A stretch of 64,000 nt of DNA. Source: Pseudomonas sp. FeN3W. GTDB taxonomy: Bacteria; Pseudomonadota; Gammaproteobacteria; Pseudomonadales; Pseudomonadaceae. The DNA lies in the NCBI GenBank assembly GCA_030263805.2, contig CP136010.1:4293001-4357000 (forward strand), read 5' to 3'. Below the pieces are notes generated by a model that did no database searches, was not told where the DNA came from, and saw nothing but the letters and a program-made list of their open reading frames with translations. Made by a program: the position numbers and the translations under genes. Shown here one piece after another: positions 18,490-25,898 of this stretch. Numbering within the stretch: position 1 is the first letter of the stretch; each line of letters begins with the position of its first letter.

Positions 18490-18963
18490 ATGAAGAGACA
18501 ACAAAGCGGTTTTACCTTGATCGAATTGATTATGGTGATTGTGATTTTGGGGATTTTGGCGGCGTTTGCATTGCCGAGGTTTGCAAACTTGGGAGGGGAT
18601 GCGCGAGCAGCAACCCTACAGGGTGTTGCTGCTTCCATGAAATCAGCATCAGCAATTGTACATTCGGCATGGCTGGCAAAGAATGGAGTTGATGGCTCGG
18701 GAGATCCGCTTACTGCTATTGAACTCGAAGGCGCCTCTGTTGCAGTTGATGGGTTGGGTTACCCAACAGTTGCCGGTATTTTGGCTGCAGCGCAGGTTAG
18801 TTCGACTGAGTTCGATACTGCGACCACCCCCGGTGTCGTAATAGCAAACGGTGCTGCTGATGGAGCTAACTGCAGGGTCACTTACACTGCTGCGTCTGCA
18901 ACAACCGCTACCCCTCCGGTTGTCACTCCGCCACAAGTTGCGGTTTTGACTAGCGGTTGTTAG
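18490..18963 (+). CDS. mshA: MSHA major pilin MshA (probable)
   Basis: This is a type IVa prepilin of 157 residues. Leader MKRQQSG precedes FTLIELIMVIVILGIL, with Gly(-1) and Glu(+5). The globular domain is rich in Ala, Thr, Val and Ser and ends with Cys, a second Cys lying about 30 residues earlier, the usual C-terminal disulfide of MshA. An AGGAGCTGCATC sequence gives a good ribosome site. Codon use and base composition change here: A/T-rich third positions (gattttggggatt-like runs) unlike the GC-rich upstream genes. This suggests a diversifying or transferred cassette. A strong hairpin follows the gene, fitting a highly expressed major subunit. Confidence 0.8.
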   Translation: MKRQQSGFTLIELIMVIVILGILAAFALPRFANLGGDARAATLQGVAASMKSASAIVHSAWLAKNGVDGSGDPLTAIELEGASVAVDGLGYPTVAGILAAAQVSSTEFDTATTPGVVIANGAADGANCRVTYTAASATTATPPVVTPPQVAVLTSGC

Positions 18964-19052
18964 TTAGCCTTGTAGGGCGGGGGGAGACCTGCCGATATCC
19001 TGAATTAGCTGCGACCTACGGTTGGCGGATCTCATCCTTCCCTGCAGCTGCA

Positions 19053-19081
19053 TGGCAACCCGGTTTCTGGCCGGGTTGCCA
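19053..19081 (+). terminator. Perfect hairpin behind mshA (attenuator or mRNA-stabilising stem)
   Basis: An 11-bp perfect stem, TGGCAACCCGG and CCGGGTTGCCA, encloses a 7-nt loop TTTCTGG. The downstream sequence (caaatctctt) has only a few T, so termination is probably partial. Placed about 90 bp behind the likely major pilin gene, it may raise mshA mRNA relative to the minor pilins downstream. Confidence 0.6.
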
Positions 19082-19142
19082 CAAATCTCTTGGGGGTGGT
19101 CAACTCCTGCCTTCAAACCCGCTTGGATAAAAAGGCTGGCCA

Positions 19143-19604
19143 ATGATTAAACAACGCGGTTTTACAATCGTCGAGTTGATCATGGTAATCGTGATCCTCG
19201 GCATTATTTCCGCCGTGGCCGTCCCGCGCTTTTTCGACCGCAAGGTCTTCGATGAGCGCTTTTATTTTGAAGAAACTCTTTCTGCCGTTCGCTATGCTCA
19301 GAAACTGGCAGTGGCGAGCGGTTGCCTGGTTAGGGTAACAGTAGACAACCGCGGTTATGGGCTGGCTTACGGGACTGGCGATTGCAACGGTGTCCAGATC
19401 AAAGACCCTTCCGATAAAAACTATCCAATTAAGCCTCCGGCTGATGTTGAAGTTCAGAGCGGGATGGATATCGAGTTCAATTCGCTCGGTTGTATTACGA
19501 GCAATGCCTCTATTAATTGCAGCGTCGGGAATAACATCGTAACGGTTGGCGGCCTTTCATTCACCGTCCACGCCGCCACCGGCTTTATCGAGGTGGGCCA
19601 ATGA
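19143..19604 (+). CDS. mshC: MSHA minor pilin MshC-type prepilin (GspH-like)
   Basis: This 153-residue prepilin has leader MIKQRG followed by FTIVELIMVIVILGII with Glu at +5. The body resembles GspH/FimT-like minor pseudopilins (RFFDRKVFDERFYFEETLSAVRYAQKLAVASGC; conserved RYAQKLA helix; end FTVHAATGFIEVG). Such minor pilins form the initiating tip complex. Two cysteine pairs are visible. Base composition is lower in GC than the assembly genes. The stop (ATGA) overlaps an ATG that opens the REP-filled spacer before the next pilin. Confidence 0.82.
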   Translation: MIKQRGFTIVELIMVIVILGIISAVAVPRFFDRKVFDERFYFEETLSAVRYAQKLAVASGCLVRVTVDNRGYGLAYGTGDCNGVQIKDPSDKNYPIKPPADVEVQSGMDIEFNSLGCITSNASINCSVGNNIVTVGGLSFTVHAATGFIEVGQ

Positions 19605-19612
19605 CCCGAACC

Positions 19613-19734
19613 GTAGGTTGGGTTGAGCCTGCGAAGCCCAACGAGCGAACTATCGGCCGACCCCGACGGCTCGTGCTTGCCATCGCTTCGATGCTCGTTG
19701 GGCTTCGACGCTACGCGTCTCAACCACAACCTAC
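19613..19734. repeat. REP/BIME-like inverted repeat unit
   Basis: The outer arms GTAGGTTGGGTTGAG (19613-19627) and CTCAACCACAACCTAC (19719-19734) are inverted copies with one extra base. The inner arms GAAGCCCAACGAGC (19633-19646) and GCTCGTTGGGCTTC (19693-19706) are a perfect 14-bp inverted repeat. This is the arrangement of two oppositely oriented REP sequences. It lies between two pilin genes and is carried on the operon transcript. Confidence 0.75.
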
Positions 19735-19742
19735 CTCCAACC

Positions 19743-19772
19743 GTAGGGTGGATGACGCTTCACCCATCCACC
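19743..19772. repeat. Second REP-like hairpin, different family
   Basis: GTAGGGTGGATG, then a short loop, then CATCCACC. The 8-bp stem GGTGGATG/CATCCACC (19747-19754 and 19765-19772) encloses 10 nt. The GTAGGGTGGAT head is common to a widespread REP type. It abuts the unit at 19613-19734, making a composite of about 160 bp. Confidence 0.65.
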
Positions 19773-19864
19773 AACAAGCCAACCACCAGACCCTTGCTGG
19801 AAACCGCCGCATGCTTTTCCACAGGATGGCCATCCACCCGACGGACCGGCGAAGGGTTGGCCAA

Positions 19865-20344
19865 ATGACCAGGCAGAGCGGCTTTACCCTGATCGAACTG
19901 ATCATGGTCATCATCATTCTCGGCATCCTGTCGGCCTTCGCCTTGCCACGCTTTTTCGACGTTTCCGCCGACGCCCGTGCGGCGCGGGTCAATGCCGGTT
20001 TGGGTGCGGCTCGCAGCGCGCTGGCAATCGTCAATGCCAAGGCCCGGCTATCGGGCATCGGCATGGGCGAAGAGGAGCAGCAAATATTTCTGGAAGGGCA
20101 GGCCATAGCTGTGAAATTCGGCTATCCCGCGCAACCTTATTCCCTGCTGATCGCCGCCGGCATGGAGACAGATTTCGACGGCGCAGGTGCTGATGGCATC
20201 GTGCACAAGAACACCTACGACCTGGGCACGGGCCGTTGCGGCTTCCGCTATATCGCACCGACCGCCGCCGGCGAAGCACCCCGTTTCGAGCCCTGGCCCG
20301 GCAGCAGCCTGCCCGTCACCGCTGCCGATTGCAGAAGGAACTGA
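19865..20344 (+). CDS. Additional MSHA-type prepilin (MshA/MshB-like)
   Basis: The 159-residue prepilin has leader MTRQSG, then FTLIELIMVIIILGIL with Glu at +5. Its body (RFFDVSADARAARVNAGLGAARSALAIVNAKARLSG) resembles the MshA/MshB group, with two Cys near the end (GRCGFRY and TAADC). Vibrio loci have no pilin gene at this place between mshC and mshD, so it is a supernumerary subunit. The ATG at 19865 gives a normal six-residue leader; the frame stays open back to 19601 through REP sequence, but that extension is not pilin-like. The next gene starts 2 bp after its stop. Confidence 0.82.
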   Translation: MTRQSGFTLIELIMVIIILGILSAFALPRFFDVSADARAARVNAGLGAARSALAIVNAKARLSGIGMGEEEQQIFLEGQAIAVKFGYPAQPYSLLIAAGMETDFDGAGADGIVHKNTYDLGTGRCGFRYIAPTAAGEAPRFEPWPGSSLPVTAADCRRN

Positions 20345-20346
20345 CC

Positions 20347-20874
20347 ATGCCGCCGCTTGCAGCCCCCCGGCAACCCAGCCACCACCCGGCACGCGCCACG
20401 CCCCGCAAGCAGCACGGCATGACCCTCGTCGAACTGGTTATCACCATTGTCATCATCGGCATCGCCGCCGCCGCACTCTTCTCCGCCATGGCCTCCATCA
20501 CCGCTCGCTCCGCCGACCCGATGTTGCGGCAGCAGAGTTTGTATATTGCCGAGGCGTATATGGAAGAGATTCTGCAACAGTCGTATTCTCAAATTACGCC
20601 GAGCGATTGTAACGAGCGATCCTGCTTTCAAGATGTCAGGAAGTATCACGAGCTGGCCACCAATAAGCCCTATGACATTAATGGTAATGAAATTGGTTTG
20701 GATGGCTATCCGGTACGAGTTAAAGCCATAGAAATAGAGAATGGCCTTAATGGAGTTGACGCTATACAGGTGACCGTTATCGTCACAGATCCATCAGGTC
20801 AGGACCTGCAATTGGTTGGTTGGCGCACCTGCTATGGCGAATACGATGAGGCGGGGGGTGACGCATGTATCTAG
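20347..20874 (+). CDS. mshD: MSHA minor pilin MshD-type prepilin
   Basis: The 175-residue prepilin has an unusually long 24-residue leader ending KQHG, followed by MTLVELVITIVIIGIAAAAL with Glu at +5. The body starts with SADPMLRQQSLYIAEAYMEEIL, the GspI/PilV-like pattern of MshD, and contains four Cys. GC content falls after about codon 65, as in the neighbouring pilins. The end overlaps mshO by 10 bp. Its place between the pilins and mshO matches mshD of Vibrio. Confidence 0.82.
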   Translation: MPPLAAPRQPSHHPARATPRKQHGMTLVELVITIVIIGIAAAALFSAMASITARSADPMLRQQSLYIAEAYMEEILQQSYSQITPSDCNERSCFQDVRKYHELATNKPYDINGNEIGLDGYPVRVKAIEIENGLNGVDAIQVTVIVTDPSGQDLQLVGWRTCYGEYDEAGGDACI

Positions 20875-21740
20875 CCCTCCCACAAACTAATGTAGGAGCG
20901 AACTTGTTCGCGAGCTGTCCCCCCAGTGCAGCGACGAACCGCCAGCAAACCCGCTCCAGCAAGAGCGCCGAATGCGGCTTCACCCTAGTAGAACTCATCA
21001 TGGTCATCGCCCTGGCCGGCATCGTCGCGGTCATGATCACCACCGTCATGTCCCGCCCCTTGCAAGGCTTCGCCGACCAAAGCCGCCGCGCCGAACTCAC
21101 CGACCTCGCCGCCAGCGCGCTCAATCGTATGGCGCGGGATATCCGGCTGGCGGTGCCGAACTCGATTGTTGTAGTGAATAACAACGAGTTGAGGTTGTTG
21201 CACATAGCTGCTGCCGGGCGATATCGCGCCAACCAGCCAGAGCTTGATGGTCCGCGTATGGACCCGCCTGCCTGCACTCAGACAAGTGCCGATTGCGAGA
21301 TAGAGATACTTAGTCCTCTGGAGTCAAACAGCAGTGAAAAGCACTGGCTGATTATCTACCCTACGGGTCCCATCGCAGAGGAACCCCAAGTTTCCGTAAT
21401 TTCACCTAAAGAATTCACTTGGAATAACGGGGTGCTAGAGGCCAGCTTGCAAGATTTTCGATTCAAGTATGCTTCGCCTCAACGCCGCTTTTACCTCGCC
21501 AGGGAAACCCTGATATACCACTGTGGGGGTGACGAACTACTACGAGCGACATCGGAGAATCTGGATGGCTCCAGCGCCTTTACGCCAGCAGTTGTCGTCA
21601 ATGCGGCATCCAATTGCACCTTCACCTACGAGCCCGCCACCAACACCCGTAACGGCCTCGTTACCCTCCGTCTGTCACTGAGCAAGGACGGCGAAACCAT
21701 CACCCTGCTGCAACAGGTCCACGTCGACAATGCGCCCTGA
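20865..21740 (+). CDS. mshO: MSHA minor pilin MshO-type prepilin
   Basis: The 291-residue GspJ/PilW-like prepilin has a 38-residue leader ending SAECG, then FTLVELIMVIALAGIVAVM with Glu at +5. The helix that follows (QSRRAELTDLAASALNRMARDIRLAVPNS) is typical of MshO. The globular domain has several Cys. The leader is far longer than the usual 6-20 residues because a REP sequence (20892-20915) is translated as part of it (NVGANLFAS region). No ATG, GTG or TTG between the REP and the cleavage site is an obvious replacement start, so the REP-encoded residues are probably made and removed by the peptidase. Confidence 0.82.
   Translation: MYLALPQTNVGANLFASCPPSAATNRQQTRSSKSAECGFTLVELIMVIALAGIVAVMITTVMSRPLQGFADQSRRAELTDLAASALNRMARDIRLAVPNSIVVVNNNELRLLHIAAAGRYRANQPELDGPRMDPPACTQTSADCEIEILSPLESNSSEKHWLIIYPTGPIAEEPQVSVISPKEFTWNNGVLEASLQDFRFKYASPQRRFYLARETLIYHCGGDELLRATSENLDGSSAFTPAVVVNAASNCTFTYEPATNTRNGLVTLRLSLSKDGETITLLQQVHVDNAP
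20892..20915 (+). repeat. Pseudomonas REP sequence inside the mshO leader coding region
   Basis: GTAGGAGCGAACTTGTTCGCGAGC matches the common Pseudomonas REP form (GTAGGAGCGnnnnTGnnCGCGA). The core stem is GCGAAC (20898-20903), loop TT, GTTCGC (20906-20911). It lies in frame within the first 17 codons of mshO. Confidence 0.8.
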
Positions 21741-22239
21741 TCCCAAAGCCCCCCGTAGGAGCGGGCCATGCCCGCGAACCGGGCCCATGCACAAGCTTCG
21801 CGGGCACGGCCCGCTCCTACAGAGGCAGCACGGCTTTGGACTCGTCGCCGCGATGTTCCTGATCATCGTGATTGCCGGTGTTATCGCCGCGATGTGGCGC
21901 ATGTCAGCCACTCAAACTGCCACCAATAACCTCACCTTGCAGCAGACTCGCGCTTATCAGGCGGCGCGGGCGGGGCTGGAGTGGGGGATTTCACGTTTTC
22001 TGAACGATGAGACATGTACAGCGCCGCCTTTCAGCGTGCCAGGGCTGGATGGTTTCGTGGTGACAGTCGAGTGCCCTGTCGGTGAGCGGGTGGAGCGTAA
22101 TGATCTGCATGAGGAGGACCTGCAGGGCATCGTGATTCAGCGCATCGTCGCCACGGCGGAATATTCGAGTGTGGGCAGTCCCGACTATGCCTATCGAAAG
22201 CTCTCCACCGTGGTGGAGCTGGGGAGGGAAATACCATGA
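21730..22239 (+). CDS. mshP: MSHA biogenesis protein MshP
   Basis: This 169-residue PilX/GspK-like membrane protein has a hydrophobic N-terminal helix (FGLVAAMFLIIVIAGVIAAMW) after RQHG, then QQTRAYQAARAGLEWGISRFL, the conserved MshP/PilX helix. Glu at +5 is absent, which is usual for this class. The first ATG overlaps the mshO stop (11 bp) and gives a 35-residue leader encoded largely by a REP pair; ATG 21787 inside that pair would give a 16-residue leader. Two Cys flank the globular part. It overlaps mshQ by 4 bp. Confidence 0.8.
   Translation: MRPDPKAPRRSGPCPRTGPMHKLRGHGPLLQRQHGFGLVAAMFLIIVIAGVIAAMWRMSATQTATNNLTLQQTRAYQAARAGLEWGISRFLNDETCTAPPFSVPGLDGFVVTVECPVGERVERNDLHEEDLQGIVIQRIVATAEYSSVGSPDYAYRKLSTVVELGREIP
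21755..21820. repeat. BIME: two inverted REP copies inside the mshP leader coding region
   Basis: The left arm 21755-21778 begins GTAGGAGCGGGCCATG and ends CCCGCGAA. The right arm 21797-21820 is its inverted copy with 23 of 24 bases matching. The 18-bp centre contains an ATG. The pair is typical of Pseudomonas bacterial interspersed mosaic elements and stays in frame with mshP throughout. Confidence 0.85.
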
Positions 22240-25200
22240 GCCGTATCGGCCTCGCGTGGTTATTGCTGTTCGTGCTGTTGCTGGCTAATGGTGCCGCACA
22301 GGCGGCGACCTACAGTTTCGGCAGTGGCGGCTGGTTGACGCCGAGTAACCCACCAGACTGTCAGGGTGGAAGTTGGAGTCGAAGCGGCAGTACCTTCACC
22401 TGTACTGGACGCGTGACCCTGGCCTCGGGCGATGTGTTGCAGGTCGCGACCGGTTTGTTTGAAAGCCTCGGTCATATCACCGTCGTAGCGAACAACGGCT
22501 TTTCGCTGAACAACAACACCGTCGGCACTTCGTCGAAGAACATTACCTTGCGTTCCGACTGGGGAACCATCAACGCGATCAACAGCAACAGCATCTTCGG
22601 TTCAGTGCTGTCCAACTCGGGAGCCATCGACCTAGCCGGTACCACCGTACGAGGTTCGGTAACCGGCAACGGCAAGGTGACTCTGAGCGCTGGGAATGTG
22701 ACCAGCCATGTTTCGGGCACCAATGGCGTGACGACCAGCGGCACGACGATCACCGGTAATGTATCGGCCAGCAACGGCGCCATGGATCTTAGCGGCGGCA
22801 GCATTACCGGCAACGTCAGCGGTGGTTGCTGCAAGATCACCCTGAGTAATGGCCTCACGCTCATCGGCAATATTTCGTTGACCTCGAATGACATCGAGAT
22901 CAACGACAGCAGTGTCACCGGCAATATCACCACGAACAATACGGTCAGCCTGAGCAACAGCACGGTGCATGGCAATGTCCAGGCTGCCGATTGGCACGAT
23001 AGAACTATCAATGGTAGCGGGAACAGTAGGGTCTACGGCATCTGTAGACCAGCCGCGACCACACCGGTCGATTTGTGTATCAGCGAGACCACGTTGATTT
23101 GCCTGGACGACAATTTCAATCGCAGTACGCTTGGCCTCGATTGGGCGGTGACCAGTCGTAATGGCAGTTTCGGTGTGCCACGGATCGTCAGCAACCGTCT
23201 GCGCCTGACTGATAACAGCGGGAACGTCGCCACTGGCGCAACGGTCCAGCGCCTGCTACCAGCCAAGAACAATTACATTCAGGTGCAGTTCAAGTACTAC
23301 GCCTATAACGGCAATGGCGCCGACGGCTTGGCGATCACTCTGTCGAATGCGGCCCACACGCCACAGCCAGGTGGTTTCGGTGGTTCGCTGGGATATGCCC
23401 AGGGCCATGGCGAAAGTGGTTTCGCAGGTGGTTGGCTGGGTATTGCGCTGGACGAATACGGCAACTTTTCCAACCCAACCGAGGACCGTATTGGCGGCCC
23501 CGGTGCTCGCCAGGATTCCGTGGCCATCCGGGGTTCCGGATCGGGCGCTAGTGGCTATGCCTATCTGCGGGGAACTGCAGCCAATCTGAGTCCGGGCATC
23601 GACGTGTCCGGCTCGTCCGCTGGGCCGGGGCACACCTATCGTATTACCGTCGACAGTACGGTGAGCGGAAAGGCGATGGTGAAAGTCGAGAGAAACACGG
23701 GGTCAGGCTTCACCACACTGGTGGATACGTTCAACGCGCTGGACAGCCCAGGGCAGGCGGCGCTACCGGATAATTTCTACCTGACCCTTACGGGCTCCAC
23801 GGGTGGCTCCAACAATGTCCATGAGCTGGACGACCTTCGGGTATGCGCCAGCAAGATGAACCCGGTCAGTCAGCAGATCGACCATTTCGAGATAATCGCT
23901 CCGAGCTCCGGCCTGACGTGCAACCCGGTGGCCGCGACGCTCAGGGCCTGCCTCGATGCGACGTGCAATACATTCTATACGGACCCTGTACTTGCCGATG
24001 TGCTAGTGACTCAGGGGACGACGGTCACCCAGAATGCCGGAGCCTTCACGGGCGGTTCCGGTGCCTACGCGCTCAGAGCCGGAAAAGTCGGCTCGGCGAC
24101 CTTGAGCGTGGGTTCCTCCACTCCTCCAGCCAAGCCTCTTAGCCAGACGCTGTGCAAGATCGGCTCGGCTGCCCTGAGTACCCAGTGCAGGCTGACCATG
24201 CTGGAAAGTGGCTTCGTTGTAGACGAGATTCCGGCACATCTGTCTGCTCAAGAGACACAGCATGATTTGCTGGTACGGGCGGTGAAAAGCAATCCGAATG
24301 ATCCATTGCGTTGCGTGCCGGGATTTTCGGACGCGCAGGCGCGCGAAGTGGGTTTCGCATCCGATTACATCGATCCGCAACCGGGACAGATTCTCGGGGC
24401 GCCGGCTCTGAAGGTGAATGATGTCTCGGTTTCCCGCCAGTCTTCAGGCTTCACCCTCGTGCCTCTGAATTTCAATGCCCAGGCCGAGGCGGCGATTCGC
24501 CTGCGCTACCCGGATGCAGGCCTGCTCAGGCTGAGCATGCGTTACGAGGAGCCGGATAGCGGCCTGGTCATGGTCGGTCAGTCGAATGACTTCGTGGTCA
24601 AGCCATACGGTTTGTGCTTGGAGACGGATTCGGCCTGTACCCTGGCGGTCGTCAACGATGATGACTGCCCGGTTTTCCGGCATGCCGGCGATGGCTTCCC
24701 GCTGCGGATCAAGGCCGTCGCCTGGCAGGCCAATGGCCAATCCCTGCAGGCGGATCAATTATGTGGCAACCCCGCCACGCCCAACTTTCGCTTGAACGAC
24801 ATTTCGCTGAGCAGCCTGCTGGTCGAGCCGGAGGACGGCAGTAATCCCGAGGAGCTGAAGCCATCTAGCTACGATCACAAGCTCGGTGCCCAGACCGAAG
24901 AGAACGTCGTGATGCCCGAAGTGGGGATCTTCAAGCTGAAGGCCACGCCGGCATCCGGCCACTATTTCGGTGAGACCGTCGGTGGTGGCGAGAGCGGGCT
25001 GGTCGGTCGTTTTATCCCGGCCTGGCTGGACGTCTCCGGTGCCGCCAGCCTGAACAGCTGCGATGGCTTCAGCTATCAGCGGGAATTGGTGCCCTATGGC
25101 GTGTTTCCGAGACTGATGGTAACGGGCAAGAACCGTCAGGGCGGTACGACGAAAAACTATGATCGTGGCGATTTCTGGCGTTTGTCGTCGGCCTTGCCCA

Positions 25201-25898
25201 GCACGTGGTGGACCCTGGACGGTGAGCGGGAACTGACGGCTAAGCTGAGCTTTCCTGGGCAGGATTCCGCCTTGACCGATGCCGAGGATAGGGATGGCCA
25301 GCGTGAGTACGAGTGGTCGGGAGACGGTCTGAAGTATGACTCTGAGAGTCCGACTCCGGGCGCCGATGATTTGCCCTTCTCGATCCTGCAGCGCTTTTCT
25401 GCGACCGCTCTAACCGATGCCGATGGCGTCTGCCATATGGTGGGAACGGAGGCCTGCCAGTCATATGAACTGCCCTACGAGGCCAGCGAAATTCGTTTGG
25501 GGCGGTTGCGTGTCGGCAATGCTCATGGTTCGGAGCTGCAGCCGCTCAGTCTTCCCTGGACGATCGAGAGCTGGCGAGTGCCTGGTGTTTTCCTGCCGGA
25601 AACGGAGGATGTCTGTAGCGCGCCGAAGTGGTCTGAACCCGATCTGAGCGATGCTACCGGCGAACTGGTGACGGGAAGCCTGCCGTCTGTATCCAGCGAT
25701 AGAAGTGGCTATCAGGGTCAGTTGCTTCTGGCTTCGCCGCAAAGGCGCGGTAGCGTCCGGGCCGGATTCCCCGACGTGCCCGAATGGCTCTGGTATGACT
25801 GGTATGGCGAAGGATGGGAGGCAAGTAGAGGCCTTGCCACCTTCGGCATCTACCAAGGCCCCAAACCCCTGATCTTTCGCCGAGAGGTTTATCGATAA
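22236..25898 (+). CDS. mshQ: MSHA locus large surface protein MshQ
   Basis: This exported protein has 1220 residues. The signal peptide is 1-23 (cleavage after AQA). From about 85 to 255 the sequence consists of short repeats around GNxS/GNI and alternating polar-hydrophobic residues (TITGNVSAS; SITGNVSGG; SVTGNITTN), suggesting a right-handed beta-helix. About 290-540 is a LamG/concanavalin A-like domain (DDNFNRSTLGLDWAVTS; ADGLAITLSNA; VHELDDLRVC). The C-terminal half of about 650 residues matches the region annotated as DUF6701 in MshQ proteins and is rich in paired Cys. MshQ is the last gene of MSHA loci and is thought to be an adhesin-like or pilus-tip factor. Length and position match. 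Confidence 0.85.
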   Translation: MSRIGLAWLLLFVLLLANGAAQAATYSFGSGGWLTPSNPPDCQGGSWSRSGSTFTCTGRVTLASGDVLQVATGLFESLGHITVVANNGFSLNNNTVGTSSKNITLRSDWGTINAINSNSIFGSVLSNSGAIDLAGTTVRGSVTGNGKVTLSAGNVTSHVSGTNGVTTSGTTITGNVSASNGAMDLSGGSITGNVSGGCCKITLSNGLTLIGNISLTSNDIEINDSSVTGNITTNNTVSLSNSTVHGNVQAADWHDRTINGSGNSRVYGICRPAATTPVDLCISETTLICLDDNFNRSTLGLDWAVTSRNGSFGVPRIVSNRLRLTDNSGNVATGATVQRLLPAKNNYIQVQFKYYAYNGNGADGLAITLSNAAHTPQPGGFGGSLGYAQGHGESGFAGGWLGIALDEYGNFSNPTEDRIGGPGARQDSVAIRGSGSGASGYAYLRGTAANLSPGIDVSGSSAGPGHTYRITVDSTVSGKAMVKVERNTGSGFTTLVDTFNALDSPGQAALPDNFYLTLTGSTGGSNNVHELDDLRVCASKMNPVSQQIDHFEIIAPSSGLTCNPVAATLRACLDATCNTFYTDPVLADVLVTQGTTVTQNAGAFTGGSGAYALRAGKVGSATLSVGSSTPPAKPLSQTLCKIGSAALSTQCRLTMLESGFVVDEIPAHLSAQETQHDLLVRAVKSNPNDPLRCVPGFSDAQAREVGFASDYIDPQPGQILGAPALKVNDVSVSRQSSGFTLVPLNFNAQAEAAIRLRYPDAGLLRLSMRYEEPDSGLVMVGQSNDFVVKPYGLCLETDSACTLAVVNDDDCPVFRHAGDGFPLRIKAVAWQANGQSLQADQLCGNPATPNFRLNDISLSSLLVEPEDGSNPEELKPSSYDHKLGAQTEENVVMPEVGIFKLKATPASGHYFGETVGGGESGLVGRFIPAWLDVSGAASLNSCDGFSYQRELVPYGVFPRLMVTGKNRQGGTTKNYDRGDFWRLSSALPSTWWTLDGERELTAKLSFPGQDSALTDAEDRDGQREYEWSGDGLKYDSESPTPGADDLPFSILQRFSATALTDADGVCHMVGTEACQSYELPYEASEIRLGRLRVGNAHGSELQPLSLPWTIESWRVPGVFLPETEDVCSAPKWSEPDLSDATGELVTGSLPSVSSDRSGYQGQLLLASPQRRGSVRAGFPDVPEWLWYDWYGEGWEASRGLATFGIYQGPKPLIFRREVYR

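Noticed and set aside
19601..19864. N-terminal extension of the extra pilin from the ATG overlapping mshC
   Set aside because: It would put 88 residues before the prepilin cleavage site, most of them read from REP hairpins; the ATG at 19865 gives a normal leader.
22632..22997. Minus-strand frames opposite the repeat region of mshQ
   Set aside because: They arise from the repetitive GNxS codons read on the other strand and have no start site or family.
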